In this document: piece after piece, positions 6,451 through 15,748 of the stretch
Numbering within the stretch: position 1 is the stretch's first letter
How the letters are laid out: each line of letters begins with the position of its first letter
Assembly (NCBI GenBank): GCA_938020505.1
Contig: CALIHR010000039.1
Span: forward strand, 13,467 to 77,466
DNA length: 64,000 nt
Reading direction: 5' to 3'
Source of the DNA: an uncultured Actinobaculum sp.
Lineage (GTDB): Bacteria > Actinomycetota > Actinomycetes > Actinomycetales > Actinomycetaceae
The notes under the pieces: generated by a model
Databases searched by the model: none
The model's input: the letters and a program-made list of their open reading frames with translations, nothing else
What the model was told of the DNA's origin: nothing
Made by a program: the position numbers and the translations under genes

Positions 6451-8658
6451 TTAGCGGTAGGATCCCAAATGCCAGACGCTCAGATTGCGTGCCTTGGCTT
6501 CGCCTCCCGTGGCGAAAAGCGACACCTTGTCCGCGCCCGCAGCGGGGTAGGCCGTTTCGGTGAGGGCAAGCTTGCCGTCGTCGGCGAAAACCTCGACGGA
6601 GGAGGAGTCGACGATCACCCGCAAATGGACGAGGCCGTCTTTCCCGGGCTTGAAGTCCGCGACGCTCCGCCCCGGGAAAGCGGGAGAGAATCCGACTTCG
6701 CCGGAGTTCGACCGATCGACGAAAATCTGCTGTTTTGCGGCGTCGTAGCCGATTCTCGTTCCCGGCGTTTTGCCGCGGGCGTCTTGCGTGGCGTCTCCCA
6801 GAACGGAGATTCCGCTCTCCTTCGCCTTGAGAGGATCCAGGGTCAGCGAGATGTCGAGGGATTTGCCTGAGGCTGCCGCGTCGAGCGGCGTCGCGCCCTG
6901 CTCGATCGTCACGTCGGACTTCTTGAATTCGCTCCCGGTCCGCAGCGAGCTGAGAGACGAAACGGGGGCAAACACAAGGCGTTCCTTTCCGTTTGCCTTG
7001 CGGAGCTTGAGCTGGCGCACGGTGCTCATGGCCGAGCGCCACGTTTTCGTGGGAACCTCCTTCGCGTACGTCCAATTCGACATCCAGCCGATGGCGTAGC
7101 GTTTGCCGTCGGGGGCGCCTTCCCACGTGACGGAAGCATAGTAATCGTGGCCGTAGTCGACTTTCGGCACGGACTCGTTGAATGCGGGCGTGTCGGAGAG
7201 CACTATCTGGTCGACCGTGATGTGGCCCCAGTGGCCTGAGGTGTTCTTGTCCTCTATGACGACGCGGGCTTTCTTTCCCCGCCACTTCTTCAGATCGAGG
7301 CTTTGCCAGAACATCTTTGCGCTGTCGTTGCCCGTCGCGGCGGCGACCACCTTGCCTTCGACGACGACGTTGACCGACGTGTGCTGGGATCCCTCCACCG
7401 AACTGTAGGGGTGGCTTCCGCCGCCGATGAGCATGTTGAGGCGATTGGCGTTGATCGTGAATTCGGGCGACGTCAGAGTTCCCGTGTCGGAATCGCCCGA
7501 TCCGTAGCTGTTGACGTAGCCCGAGCCGACGTATCCGGAAATGTCGCCGTCGGTCGCATGCGACGGCCCGTTTCCGAAGGCCGAGCCCGACGCCGTCCAC
7601 GAGCCGTACCCGTCGCCTTCGAAATCTGCCAGAGTCTTGCCCTCCTTGCCGGTGTAGGCGCGGGAGGAATCGGCCTTGAACGTCTTGCCGTCCCAGTCGC
7701 CGACGAAATACTGGGCGGAAGGGGACGTGTTGACCGTGAGGACCCATCGGGTCTTGCCGTTTTCGCCCTCGACCTTCATGGGGAAGAGGTCGGGGCACTC
7801 CCAAACGGAAGAGACGTCGCCGACCGGCCCGAAGTCGGACTCAAACTTCCAGTCCTTCAGGTTAGGCGAGGAGTAGAAAGAGACCTTGTGCTCGTCGGCC
7901 TTGACCAACACCATCGTCCAGCGCTTCGTCTTTTCGTCCCAGAAGACCTTGGGGTCTCGGAAGCTCTTCGATTTGACGTCCAAGACGGGCGCTCCGCCGT
8001 TGTGAAGGGTCCACGTTCGGCCGTTGTCCGTGGAATAGGCCAGCGACTGCGATTGGATGCCGCTTGCGTTGTCGTTGCGCGTCCAAATCGCGACCATGGG
8101 GGGATTGTCCGAGGTCCCGAATCCCGACGTGTTGCGGGCGTCGACCACGGCGGAACCCGAGAAGACGCCGTACTGGTCGGTTCCGGGTATGGCGACGCCC
8201 TGTTCTTTCCAGTGAACGAGGTCGCTGGAGACGGCGTGCCCCCGCGACATGTTTCCCCAATCCGACCCCTTCGGATTGTACTGGTAGAAAAGGTGGTATT
8301 CGCCCTTGTGGTAGACGAGCCCGTTGGGATCGTTCATCCAGTTGTTCTTGGGCGTGTAGTGGGTGAGGGGGCGCCACGGGTCGTTTGCGTCCACGGGAGG
8401 GGAGACAACAGTGGAGTTCGCGGGGGTCTGGGCGCTCGCGGCCTCCGGGTTGGGCGAGGCGGAAGCCCCCGCCGACGGCGCAGAGCCCGATCGGTCCGAG
8501 GACCCGTCGGCTTGACCGGTCTGTGCCCGAGAAGACGATGTTGCGGAAGCGGGACGGGAGGTTCCCTCGCTCGAAAAACATCCTGCGCTCGTGAGCGGAA
8601 GCAAGAAGGCGGCCGCGAGCGACAGGGCGGCGCGCGGCTTTTTTCTAAAAGATTTCAC
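6451..8658 (-). CDS. Secreted GH32 fructan hydrolase lipoprotein (levanase/fructosidase type)
   Basis: Hydrolyses beta-fructosyl linkages (levan, inulin or sucrose). The GTG at 8658 is chosen because it follows GGGAAGAA at a 6-bp spacing and gives a textbook lipoprotein signal (KSFRKKPRAALSLAAAFLL) with lipobox TSAGC (Cys27); an ATG 11 codons upstream (8691) is the alternative. After a Ser/Pro linker come the GH32 motifs: WMNDPNG with nucleophile Asp110, RDP at 234-236, and WECPDL with acid/base Glu287. An insertion at ~345-490 (GDGYGSWTASGSAFG to WGHITVDQI) separates propeller blades, as in several levanases. The C-terminal beta-sandwich follows. A lone gene between convergent DUF6912 and sbcC, with no sugar transporter or regulator nearby. 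Confidence 0.93.
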   Translation of the reverse strand: MKSFRKKPRAALSLAAAFLLPLTSAGCFSSEGTSRPASATSSSRAQTGQADGSSDRSGSAPSAGASASPNPEAASAQTPANSTVVSPPVDANDPWRPLTHYTPKNNWMNDPNGLVYHKGEYHLFYQYNPKGSDWGNMSRGHAVSSDLVHWKEQGVAIPGTDQYGVFSGSAVVDARNTSGFGTSDNPPMVAIWTRNDNASGIQSQSLAYSTDNGRTWTLHNGGAPVLDVKSKSFRDPKVFWDEKTKRWTMVLVKADEHKVSFYSSPNLKDWKFESDFGPVGDVSSVWECPDLFPMKVEGENGKTRWVLTVNTSPSAQYFVGDWDGKTFKADSSRAYTGKEGKTLADFEGDGYGSWTASGSAFGNGPSHATDGDISGYVGSGYVNSYGSGDSDTGTLTSPEFTINANRLNMLIGGGSHPYSSVEGSQHTSVNVVVEGKVVAAATGNDSAKMFWQSLDLKKWRGKKARVVIEDKNTSGHWGHITVDQIVLSDTPAFNESVPKVDYGHDYYASVTWEGAPDGKRYAIGWMSNWTYAKEVPTKTWRSAMSTVRQLKLRKANGKERLVFAPVSSLSSLRTGSEFKKSDVTIEQGATPLDAAASGKSLDISLTLDPLKAKESGISVLGDATQDARGKTPGTRIGYDAAKQQIFVDRSNSGEVGFSPAFPGRSVADFKPGKDGLVHLRVIVDSSSVEVFADDGKLALTETAYPAAGADKVSLFATGGEAKARNLSVWHLGSYR

Positions 8659-8978
8659 AACTCGTTCTTCCCAGGTAGTTGTTATGGACATTTCTACATT
8701 AGTACTCGCGGGCGAATAGGGAAAGGGGCGGAGTTGAGCAAAAGGCGAAAACCCCGGGGGAGCGGCCGTGCGAACAGTGCGCGAGGGCTCGGCCGTCGTC
8801 CGCCGAATCCGGGGCGACGCCGGGCGCCGGGGCCGGCGAAGGGCGGTGTGCCCGGAAAAACGCGAGTTTGCGCATCCCGCGAGGCGAGAGGAGCGGGCGG
8901 CTGTCCCGCGTGCGCCACGATTGCCCGGGGCGTGCGCGCCCGCACGCCCCGAGCCTGCCTGCAGTGACAATGGACACT

Positions 8979-11900
8979 TCAACAGCGGACCTCTACGCGC
9001 GACGAGCCGTCGCCCAAGGGTCTGACCGCCACGCGCTCGGCGATCATCTTTTTCATCTCGGCGACGTGGCTGACCAGGCCGACTGCTCGTCCGTCCCTTG
9101 CGAGGCCTGTGAGCGTCGACATCACGAGCCCGAGGGTGTCCTCGTCAAGGGAGCCGAACCCTTCGTCGATGAGCAGGGTTTCCAGCGCGATTCCGCCGTT
9201 CTCGGCGCGGACGACGTCGGCGAGGGCGAGCGCGAGGGCAAGCGAGACGTAGAACGTCTCGCCCCCGGAAAGGCTGCGGGGAGACCGTTTGGCGGCGCCG
9301 TCGGCCTCTCCGTCGCGGTCGATGACCGTCACGGCGAGCCCGGTTTTGACCTCGCGCGAACCGCGTTCCTTTTCGTCGCTGCGGGCGAGTTGGTATCTGC
9401 CGAGGGAAATGTCGGCGAGCCGTTCGTTGGCGCGGTCGAGGATCTGCTCGAACCTGTGGCGCACAACGAAGGTCGCGAGCGGAATCTTCGTGATCGAATC
9501 GCTTCCTGCGTTGGCGAGATTGGCCAAGCGCAAGACGGGCGCCGCCGAGCTCTGCCGTCGGGCCCACGCCTCCTCCCTGTCGGAGACGACGCCGAGCTGG
9601 TCGCGCGCCCCGAGGCTGCGCTCGTTCGCCACCGCCGCCCGCCTTTGGGCGGCTCTGGAGGTTTCGGCGGCTTCTTCGGCGAGGCGGGCGGTTCCTTCGA
9701 CGTCGGGCGCCTCGTCTCCCGTCAGCTCGGCGATTTCAGGCGCGGCGAGGTCGCGGGCGACGTCGTGGGAGGCCTGCCGGTGCTCGGTTGCTCGCGCTCT
9801 TGCGGCGTCGACGGCCTCACGCGGCATGAACGCCTCGCGCGCAGCTGTCGCATCCGCGAATCCCGCCTCCGACAAGGCCGCGGCCAATTCTGCCTCCCGC
9901 GCGTCGAGCTGCCCTCGTGCGCCGAGCAGTTCCCGCACGGCCTCGACCAGGCGACGCTGGGCGTTCCCCCGCTCGACATGGGCCTTCAGCCTCTCGGATA
10001 TCGTCTCGTAGCCCGCCAACTCGGGGGCGATTCTGGCCCGCGCCCGTTCGACGGCCGCGTCGAGGCCCGCGATTTTGGCTTCGGCGGCCGCCTGCTCGCT
10101 TTGGGCGGCGGAAAGGGCCGACCCCGCAGCCTCGGAGCGCCCCCTCAGGTCTCTCAACTCGCCTCTGCCTGCCGCTGCTTTTCGTTGCGCGCGACGGGCC
10201 GAAGCGAGCTCGGAGCCGGTCCGTTCGAGCGCGGAGGCGAGGGAATCTCGCGTGAGGCCCTTCAGATCCGCTTCGACGGCCGCGACCTCGGCCTGGGTCC
10301 GCACGGCGTGTTTTTCCGCCTCGGCGAGCAGCCCCCGGGCGGATGCCGCGGCCTTCTCCGCGTCCTCGACGTCTTCACGGGTCGCCTTGACGCTCGAAGG
10401 CGGCGCGGGAGCGGGATGCTCGGTCGAACCGCAGACCGGGCAGGCTTCGCCTTCGGAAAGCCCGCCCGCGATGATCGCCGACATCGAAGCCGTCCACGCG
10501 AGCGTCTGTTCGTCGCGCAGCAGGCGGGCCTCCCCGAATGCCGCGGCCGCCTGCGCCGCGGCCGCATTCGCCTTCTCCGCCGCGGAGCGCGCGCGGTCCA
10601 GATCGGCGAAGCGCGCCGTCGCCTTTGCGAGCGACGCGGCTTCCAATTCCAAGCCCTCGACGCGTGACGCCTCCGCCTCTTCGGCGGCCAGCCTTTCCTC
10701 GGCCTGAAGGATCGCCTGAGGCAGCGCGGCGGCCTGAGCCCGCGTCGCCTCGACTTTCTCCTGCGCGCGCCGGAGGGCCTCGCGCGCGGCGGCCCGCTCG
10801 CGTTGCGAGGCTGCGAGTTCCTTTTCCGCGGAGGCAAGCTCTGTGAGGCGGCCGGTGAGGGAGGTCATGGTTTCAAGGAGCGCGGTCTGTGACTCCAGGG
10901 TCGCGGCGTCGACGTCGCGGGGCGAGCGGTCCGAGGCGTCGAGGAGCGCGAAGCGCCGTTCTGCCCTGCCGAGCTCGGCTTTCGCCCTGTCGAAGGCCGC
11001 GAGGAAAGGGGCGACGCCGACGGCGAGGGCGTGGGCCGCGAGGGATTCGTCGAGCTTGTCGATCTCGGACTCTTCCGCGCGCAAGCGGTCTCGGCAGGCC
11101 AAAAGCCGCGAGCGTTTCTGGAGGCGGGAGGCGAGATCGGCCGCCTCCCGCGCCGCAACGGCTCGCTCGCGGGCCCGCTTCGACGCGAGCGCGGACTCTT
11201 CCTCGGCTGACTCGCTTTCTTCTTCGGCTCGGAGCACGGCCGCTGCGGCGAGCGCCGTCGTCCGGACCGCGTCCGCCGGATCGACGGCGGCGTTCACGGC
11301 TTCCGTCAGCTCGGCCTTCGCCTCGCTTTCGAGCCTGAGGGCCGTTGCCAGGCCTTCGACGGAGGACGCCCATTCCCCGCGGGCCGAATCGACTTTTGAC
11401 TGCGCCGCCGCGGCCCTTTCCTTGAGCAGTTCGGCGACCCGCCTATACGCGGACGTGTCGAAGACCTGCTCCAGCAAAGCGGTCCGCTTGGTCGAATCCA
11501 AGGTGAGAAAGTCGGCGAATTTCCCTTGGGGAAGCACGATCGTTTGAAGGAACTGTTCGCGGCTGAGGCCCACGAGGCGTGCGATTTCCGCGCCGGTTCC
11601 CGCGGGCTTGGCCTCCAGAATCTCGCCCGCGTCGAACTGCCGAGCCTCCACGGCGCTTTCGGAGAGCCGCCACAGCTTGGCCGAGGCGTTCGTCGGGTTT
11701 TTGTTTCCGGCCTTGGTCCATTGGGGCGTGCGGCGGACGCGGAAAGTTCCCGCCTCGACGGAGAAGACGAGATCGACGAAGGACTCGCGAGAGGGGCTGG
11801 CGTGCGTCGAACGCATCCTGGCGTCGGTCGAATCCTTCCCTCCGGCGACGCCGCCGTAGAGCGCCCACACGACGGCGTCGATGATCGTCGACTTTCCCGA

Positions 11901-12014
11901 GCCCGTGGGCCCCTCAAGCAGGAACAGCCCTCCGGCCGTGAGGGCGTCGAAGTCGATCGAGAACGTGTCCGCAAAGGGGCCGATGCCAGAGACGGCCAGT
12001 CGCCTGAGCCTCAT
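8979..12014 (-). CDS. sbcC: Exonuclease subunit SbcC
   Basis: ATPase subunit of the SbcCD (Mre11-Rad50-like) nuclease, which opens hairpins and processes DNA ends. Protein of 1011 residues: Walker A GPTGSGKS (35-42) and Q-loop region at the N-terminus, two long Ala/Glu/Arg-rich coiled coils, a zinc hook CPVC (about residue 523), and a C-terminal ABC signature LSGGETFYVSLALALALA with Walker B LLIDEGFGSLDED. Length is usual. It lies 13 bp after sbcD in the same operon. The 290-bp spacer between its stop and the GH32 gene is GC-rich, and I see no gene in it. Confidence 0.97.
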   Translation of the reverse strand: MRLRRLAVSGIGPFADTFSIDFDALTAGGLFLLEGPTGSGKSTIIDAVVWALYGGVAGGKDSTDARMRSTHASPSRESFVDLVFSVEAGTFRVRRTPQWTKAGNKNPTNASAKLWRLSESAVEARQFDAGEILEAKPAGTGAEIARLVGLSREQFLQTIVLPQGKFADFLTLDSTKRTALLEQVFDTSAYRRVAELLKERAAAAQSKVDSARGEWASSVEGLATALRLESEAKAELTEAVNAAVDPADAVRTTALAAAAVLRAEEESESAEEESALASKRARERAVAAREAADLASRLQKRSRLLACRDRLRAEESEIDKLDESLAAHALAVGVAPFLAAFDRAKAELGRAERRFALLDASDRSPRDVDAATLESQTALLETMTSLTGRLTELASAEKELAASQRERAAAREALRRAQEKVEATRAQAAALPQAILQAEERLAAEEAEASRVEGLELEAASLAKATARFADLDRARSAAEKANAAAAQAAAAFGEARLLRDEQTLAWTASMSAIIAGGLSEGEACPVCGSTEHPAPAPPSSVKATREDVEDAEKAAASARGLLAEAEKHAVRTQAEVAAVEADLKGLTRDSLASALERTGSELASARRAQRKAAAGRGELRDLRGRSEAAGSALSAAQSEQAAAEAKIAGLDAAVERARARIAPELAGYETISERLKAHVERGNAQRRLVEAVRELLGARGQLDAREAELAAALSEAGFADATAAREAFMPREAVDAARARATEHRQASHDVARDLAAPEIAELTGDEAPDVEGTARLAEEAAETSRAAQRRAAVANERSLGARDQLGVVSDREEAWARRQSSAAPVLRLANLANAGSDSITKIPLATFVVRHRFEQILDRANERLADISLGRYQLARSDEKERGSREVKTGLAVTVIDRDGEADGAAKRSPRSLSGGETFYVSLALALALADVVRAENGGIALETLLIDEGFGSLDEDTLGLVMSTLTGLARDGRAVGLVSHVAEMKKMIAERVAVRPLGDGSSRVEVRC

Positions 12015-12027
12015 CGCCGTTTTCCTT

Positions 12028-13236
12028 TCATCGCCGTTTTCCCTCCAGACGGACGGCTTCCCACGCTTCCGCGAGGATCGCGCGTTCCTCGCCGGTCAGG
12101 TCGCGGTTGCCCGAGGCGGCCATGAAGGAAGAAAGGATGTCGAGTGGCGCCATCGCTGCGATGGAATCGGCCCGCTCGTGCGAGCGAAGGCCTCCCTCGG
12201 GCATGTGGCGCAGCTCGAGGACGTTGTCAAAGGCGCCGTAGATCCGGGCGGCCATGTTCGCCGGCCTGCTCGGGTCCGTGACGAGGATTCGGAAGAAGGC
12301 GTCGGCCGGCTCGCGCGGGGCTCGGGCCAGAAGACCCTCGAAGCCTCCGGTCAATGTGCGGACCTCGCGCCACACAGGGGCGGGGACGGTCTCGGTTTCG
12401 ACCCGCGTGCCGTCGATGTGGAGCAGGACCGAGCTCTTGGGCGCGGTTTCGGAAAATGAGAACGCCACGGGCGAGCCTGAGTAGCGCATAGGGGGATCGC
12501 CCGGCCTTCCCACTCGCTGCGGCGAGTGCAAGTGGCCGAGCGCCACGTACGAAAGCGGGCCCGGCCCGTCCTCGCCGAGCCTGAAGAGCCCCGACGGGGC
12601 GCTGTCGACTCCCCCGACGGAAATGTCCCGCTCGGAGTCGGCAGGCTTCCCGCCGGAAATGAAAGCGTGGGCCATGGCTATAAACGCCCCGGCGTCCGGC
12701 GGGCGCGAGCGGATGTCGGCTGAGACGAGCTTGAGAGCCGCGGCGAGAACGGCTTCGTGAGACCGGTTGAGAGGCTCGGCTGCCCCGTCGCCGCCCGACG
12801 TCAGATCGGAAGGCGCCAATCGCCGCCGCTCGACGTCGGGGTCGAGGTAGGGAATCGGGTAGACGAAAACTCGGTTGCCGTCCCTTCCGGCGATTTCGAC
12901 GGGTCTGCCGCATTGGCGGGCGTCTGTGCGGATATGGACGTTGGGGCGCATGAGCGACGATCCGAAGCCCAGGCGCTGGGGCGAATCGTGGTTTCCGGAC
13001 GTGAGGACGACCGTCGTCAGCTCGGCGAGCTCAGCCAGCGTGCGGTCGAAGAGCTCGACGGCCGACGTCGGCGGCACGGCTCGATCGTAGACGTCGCCCG
13101 AAATGAGGACGGCGTCGATCCGGCGCTCTTTGACCAGGCCGACGACGTGGCGGCTCCACATCTCGAAGGCGGGCGAGAGGTCCGCCCGGTGGAGGCTTCG
13201 GCCTAAATGCCAATCGGATGTGTGCAGAACGAGCAT
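12028..13236 (-). CDS. sbcD: Exonuclease subunit SbcD
   Basis: Mn-dependent nuclease subunit of SbcCD. Protein of 402 residues with the calcineurin-like metallophosphoesterase motifs in order: HTSDWHLGRS (5-14), SGDVYDR, SGNHDSPQRLG, then histidines in ALGHLHSPQ. The C-terminal domain contacts SbcC. First gene of the sbcD-sbcC operon. The ATG at 13236 gives the canonical MLVLHTSDWHLG N-terminus. Confidence 0.97.
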   Translation of the reverse strand: MLVLHTSDWHLGRSLHRADLSPAFEMWSRHVVGLVKERRIDAVLISGDVYDRAVPPTSAVELFDRTLAELAELTTVVLTSGNHDSPQRLGFGSSLMRPNVHIRTDARQCGRPVEIAGRDGNRVFVYPIPYLDPDVERRRLAPSDLTSGGDGAAEPLNRSHEAVLAAALKLVSADIRSRPPDAGAFIAMAHAFISGGKPADSERDISVGGVDSAPSGLFRLGEDGPGPLSYVALGHLHSPQRVGRPGDPPMRYSGSPVAFSFSETAPKSSVLLHIDGTRVETETVPAPVWREVRTLTGGFEGLLARAPREPADAFFRILVTDPSRPANMAARIYGAFDNVLELRHMPEGGLRSHERADSIAAMAPLDILSSFMAASGNRDLTGEERAILAEAWEAVRLEGKRR

Positions 13237-13346
13237 AAGTCAACCTATCGGGGGCCTCCGACGCTTTTCGGGCGAGCTCCTCGAACCTGCTCGGACGGCC
13301 CGCTTCGGAGAGTCAAGGGCGGCGGTAGGGCGTCTGCGGAGGCCTT

Positions 13347-13838
13347 TCAAGCCTCGGAGTTGCCCTGGGAATTGACCGGCGGGAGCGCGCTCCACGGGAA
13401 GGCGATCCAGCGGTCCGTCCGCTTCCAGACGTATTCGCACCGGAGGAAGGTTCGGGGCTTTTCATAGAGGACGGCCGTCCTGATCTCGGAGGCGTACTGC
13501 TCGCAGATCTCATGGACGAATTTGAGCGTTCGCCCCGAATCGGCGACGTCGTCGACGATGAGCACCTTTTTGCCGGTCATCCCGTGGTTGTCGGGAACGG
13601 GATCGACCAGGCGGGGATCGAGGAGCGTCGTTCCGATTCCCGTATAGAACTCGACGTTGAGCACGAGCAGGCTCTTGATGTCGAGGGCGTACCCGATAGA
13701 GCCCGCGGGAAGGAGGCCGCCCCTGGCGACGCACACGATGATGTCCGGGCGAAAACCCGAGTCCCACACGGAGCCGGCCAAGTCGCGGCAGGCTGCCCCA
13801 AATTCATCCCAGGTGAGTTTTTCGCGCTCGTCAGTCAT
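13347..13838 (-). CDS. Phosphoribosyltransferase family protein
   Basis: Protein of 163 residues with the type I PRTase fold. The PRPP-binding loop is VLIVDDVADSGRTL (92-105), and CVARGGLLPAG (36-46) forms the PPi loop. Relatives (COG2236) are often labelled hypoxanthine or xanthine phosphoribosyltransferase-like and act in purine salvage; the exact base cannot be read from the sequence. The C-terminus is short (PPVNSQGNSEA). It sits 3 bp after the HisN-like gene stop, so it probably ends the aroA-rsgA-hisN operon read from the right. Confidence 0.85.
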   Translation of the reverse strand: MTDEREKLTWDEFGAACRDLAGSVWDSGFRPDIIVCVARGGLLPAGSIGYALDIKSLLVLNVEFYTGIGTTLLDPRLVDPVPDNHGMTGKKVLIVDDVADSGRTLKFVHEICEQYASEIRTAVLYEKPRTFLRCEYVWKRTDRWIAFPWSALPPVNSQGNSEA

Positions 13839-13841
13839 GCG

Positions 13842-14711
13842 TCAATTATGCCCGCTTTGGCTCCGCGCGGCCGGCGTGTTGAGATTCGGCGCGCCTTCGC
13901 CGACGGCGTCCTCGTCGCGAATGGACCCCAGTATCTCAAGAACTTCGGGGTGAAGCGCGCCGTTGGTGGCGAGGGCGCAGCCTCCCCACGGGCCGGGTTC
14001 GCCGTGCAGCGACGTGAAGGAGCCGCCGGCCTCGGTCACGATGGGAACGAGGGCCGCCATGTCGAACAGCCCCAGCTCCGGCTCGCACGCCAGGTCGACG
14101 GCGCCCTCGGCGACCAGCATGAAGCTCCAAAAGTCCCCGTAGGCCCGCGAGCGCCACACTCGCTGAGCGAGGCGGAGAAACGCGCGAAGCTGGCCGCGGT
14201 CCGCCCAGCCTTTGAGCGAGGAGTAAGACATTGAGGCTTCCGCCAGATCGGAGACTTCCGAGACCCGGAGCCGGCGCGCGCCCACCCAGCTCTTGCCGGT
14301 GAACGCGCCGACGCCTTTGGCCGCCCACCACCGTCTGCCGAGCGAGGGCGCCGAGACGATGCCCACGACGATCTCGCCTTCCTCCTCCAGCGCCAAAAGC
14401 GTTCCCCACACGGGGACCCCGCGGGCGAAGTTCTTCGTTCCGTCGATGGGGTCGATGATCCAACGCCTGGCAGGACGCAGGAGAATTCCGCCGCGCCCCT
14501 CGCCGTAGATGGCGTCTCGCGAGCGCGAGCGGCCGAGCATGGCCCTGATGATCCGCTCCGCCTCCCCGTCGGCGTCGGCCGCGGGGGAAGGGCCCTCTTT
14601 TGCCCGCGCGGAGAGGTCTTCGGCCTGAAAGCGGCGAAGCGTCACGGAGTCTACGCGGTCGATGATCGAGCTCGCGAAGGCGAGGTCGTCGTTGACGCGG
14701 GTGAGGGACAT
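13842..14711 (-). CDS. hisN: Histidinol-phosphatase / inositol monophosphatase family protein
   Basis: Protein of 289 residues with the IMPase motif WIIDPIDGTKNF (metal ligands Asp87 and Asp90) and a C-terminal LGLFDMAALVPIVTEAGG. The first metal motif reads GEG instead of the usual GEE. In actinobacteria the HisN branch of this family removes phosphate from histidinol phosphate, the step done by HisB elsewhere; its position next to rsgA and aroA is the common actinobacterial arrangement. The start at 14711 (MSLTRVNDD) is chosen because it falls 2 bp after the rsgA stop; the frame is open further upstream but would overlap rsgA. Inositol monophosphatase activity is the alternative. Confidence 0.85.
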   Translation of the reverse strand: MSLTRVNDDLAFASSIIDRVDSVTLRRFQAEDLSARAKEGPSPAADADGEAERIIRAMLGRSRSRDAIYGEGRGGILLRPARRWIIDPIDGTKNFARGVPVWGTLLALEEEGEIVVGIVSAPSLGRRWWAAKGVGAFTGKSWVGARRLRVSEVSDLAEASMSYSSLKGWADRGQLRAFLRLAQRVWRSRAYGDFWSFMLVAEGAVDLACEPELGLFDMAALVPIVTEAGGSFTSLHGEPGPWGGCALATNGALHPEVLEILGSIRDEDAVGEGAPNLNTPAARSQSGHN

Positions 14712-14713
14712 TC

Positions 14714-15748
14714 TCAGCTCCAATCCTCGGTGCAGGCGGCCAAGAGCCGGCGGAAAGAGGCCGTTCGGGCAATGAGCCTCAGATCCGTCTGCTCGGACAG
14801 CTCGCATTCCGGGGAGTCCCATCCGTGCTCGCAACCGCGCGGGCAGCTCTCGGCGATCGCGGCGAGGTCGGTGAATCCCCTGAGAACATCCTGCGGCGAG
14901 ACGTGGGCCAAACCGAAGCTGCGCACCCCCGGCGTGTCGATGATCCTCCCTCCGCCGGGCAGGGCGAGCGAGACGGCCGACGTCGACGTGTGCCGCCCTT
15001 TCCCGGTGACCGCGTTCACCTGTCCCGTCGCCCGATCGGCGTCCGGCACCAAGGCGTTGATGAGGGTCGATTTTCCGACTCCCGAATGGCCGATCAGCAC
15101 CGTTTCAACGCCCGCGAGCGCCTTCCGGAGGGCCTCCAGCCCGCCGGGCGCGGCGTCGCCCTCCCCGGGCTTGCGAGCCTCCAAGTCTTTGCGGGGTCCC
15201 AAGTCGACGACGACGGCGCGCAGACCCAGCGCCCCGTAAGAATCGAGGAGCCGGTCCGGGGAGGCGAGGTCCGCTTTCGTCAGGACGAGCAGGGGCTCCA
15301 TGCCGGCGTCGTAGGCTGCGACGATGCAGCGGTCGATCATGCCGGTTTTCGGCGGCGGGTCGGCCAGGGCCGTGACGATCGCGAGCTGCTGGGCGTTGGC
15401 GACGATGCAGCGCTCGCGGCCGTTTCCCTCCTCGGTGCTGCGCAGAAGCCGGGAGGCGCGGGCCTCGACCGCGACGATGCGGGCCAAGGTGTCCTTTTTC
15501 CCCGAAACGTCGCCCGTCACCCGCACTCGGTCGCCGACGACGACGGCGCCGCGGCCCAGCTCGCGCGCCTTGACCGCGGTGACGGCGAGGCCCTCGGCGA
15601 GCTCGAGGCGATAGCGGCCGCGATCGACGCCCACGACCTCCGCCGTGCGGGCCGACGAATAGTCGGGGCGGATCTTGGTGCGGGGCCGCGACCCTTTGCC
15701 GGGGCGGACCCTCACCCGCGGGTCGTCGGTGCCGATGTCCCGCCTCAT
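14714..15748 (-). CDS. rsgA: Ribosome small-subunit-dependent GTPase RsgA
   Basis: GTPase that assists late maturation of the 30S subunit. Protein of 344 residues: an OB fold at the N-terminus, then a circularly permuted GTPase with G4 TKAD (157-160), G1 GHSGVGKS (220-227) and G3 DTPG (271-274), and the C-terminal zinc motif CPRGCEHGWDSPEC. The ATG at 15748 is chosen because it overlaps the aroA stop by 4 bp; a longer open frame exists but adds a low-complexity stretch. Operon order aroA-rsgA-hisN is conserved in actinobacteria. Confidence 0.95.
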   Translation of the reverse strand: MRRDIGTDDPRVRVRPGKGSRPRTKIRPDYSSARTAEVVGVDRGRYRLELAEGLAVTAVKARELGRGAVVVGDRVRVTGDVSGKKDTLARIVAVEARASRLLRSTEEGNGRERCIVANAQQLAIVTALADPPPKTGMIDRCIVAAYDAGMEPLLVLTKADLASPDRLLDSYGALGLRAVVVDLGPRKDLEARKPGEGDAAPGGLEALRKALAGVETVLIGHSGVGKSTLINALVPDADRATGQVNAVTGKGRHTSTSAVSLALPGGGRIIDTPGVRSFGLAHVSPQDVLRGFTDLAAIAESCPRGCEHGWDSPECELSEQTDLRLIARTASFRRLLAACTEDWS

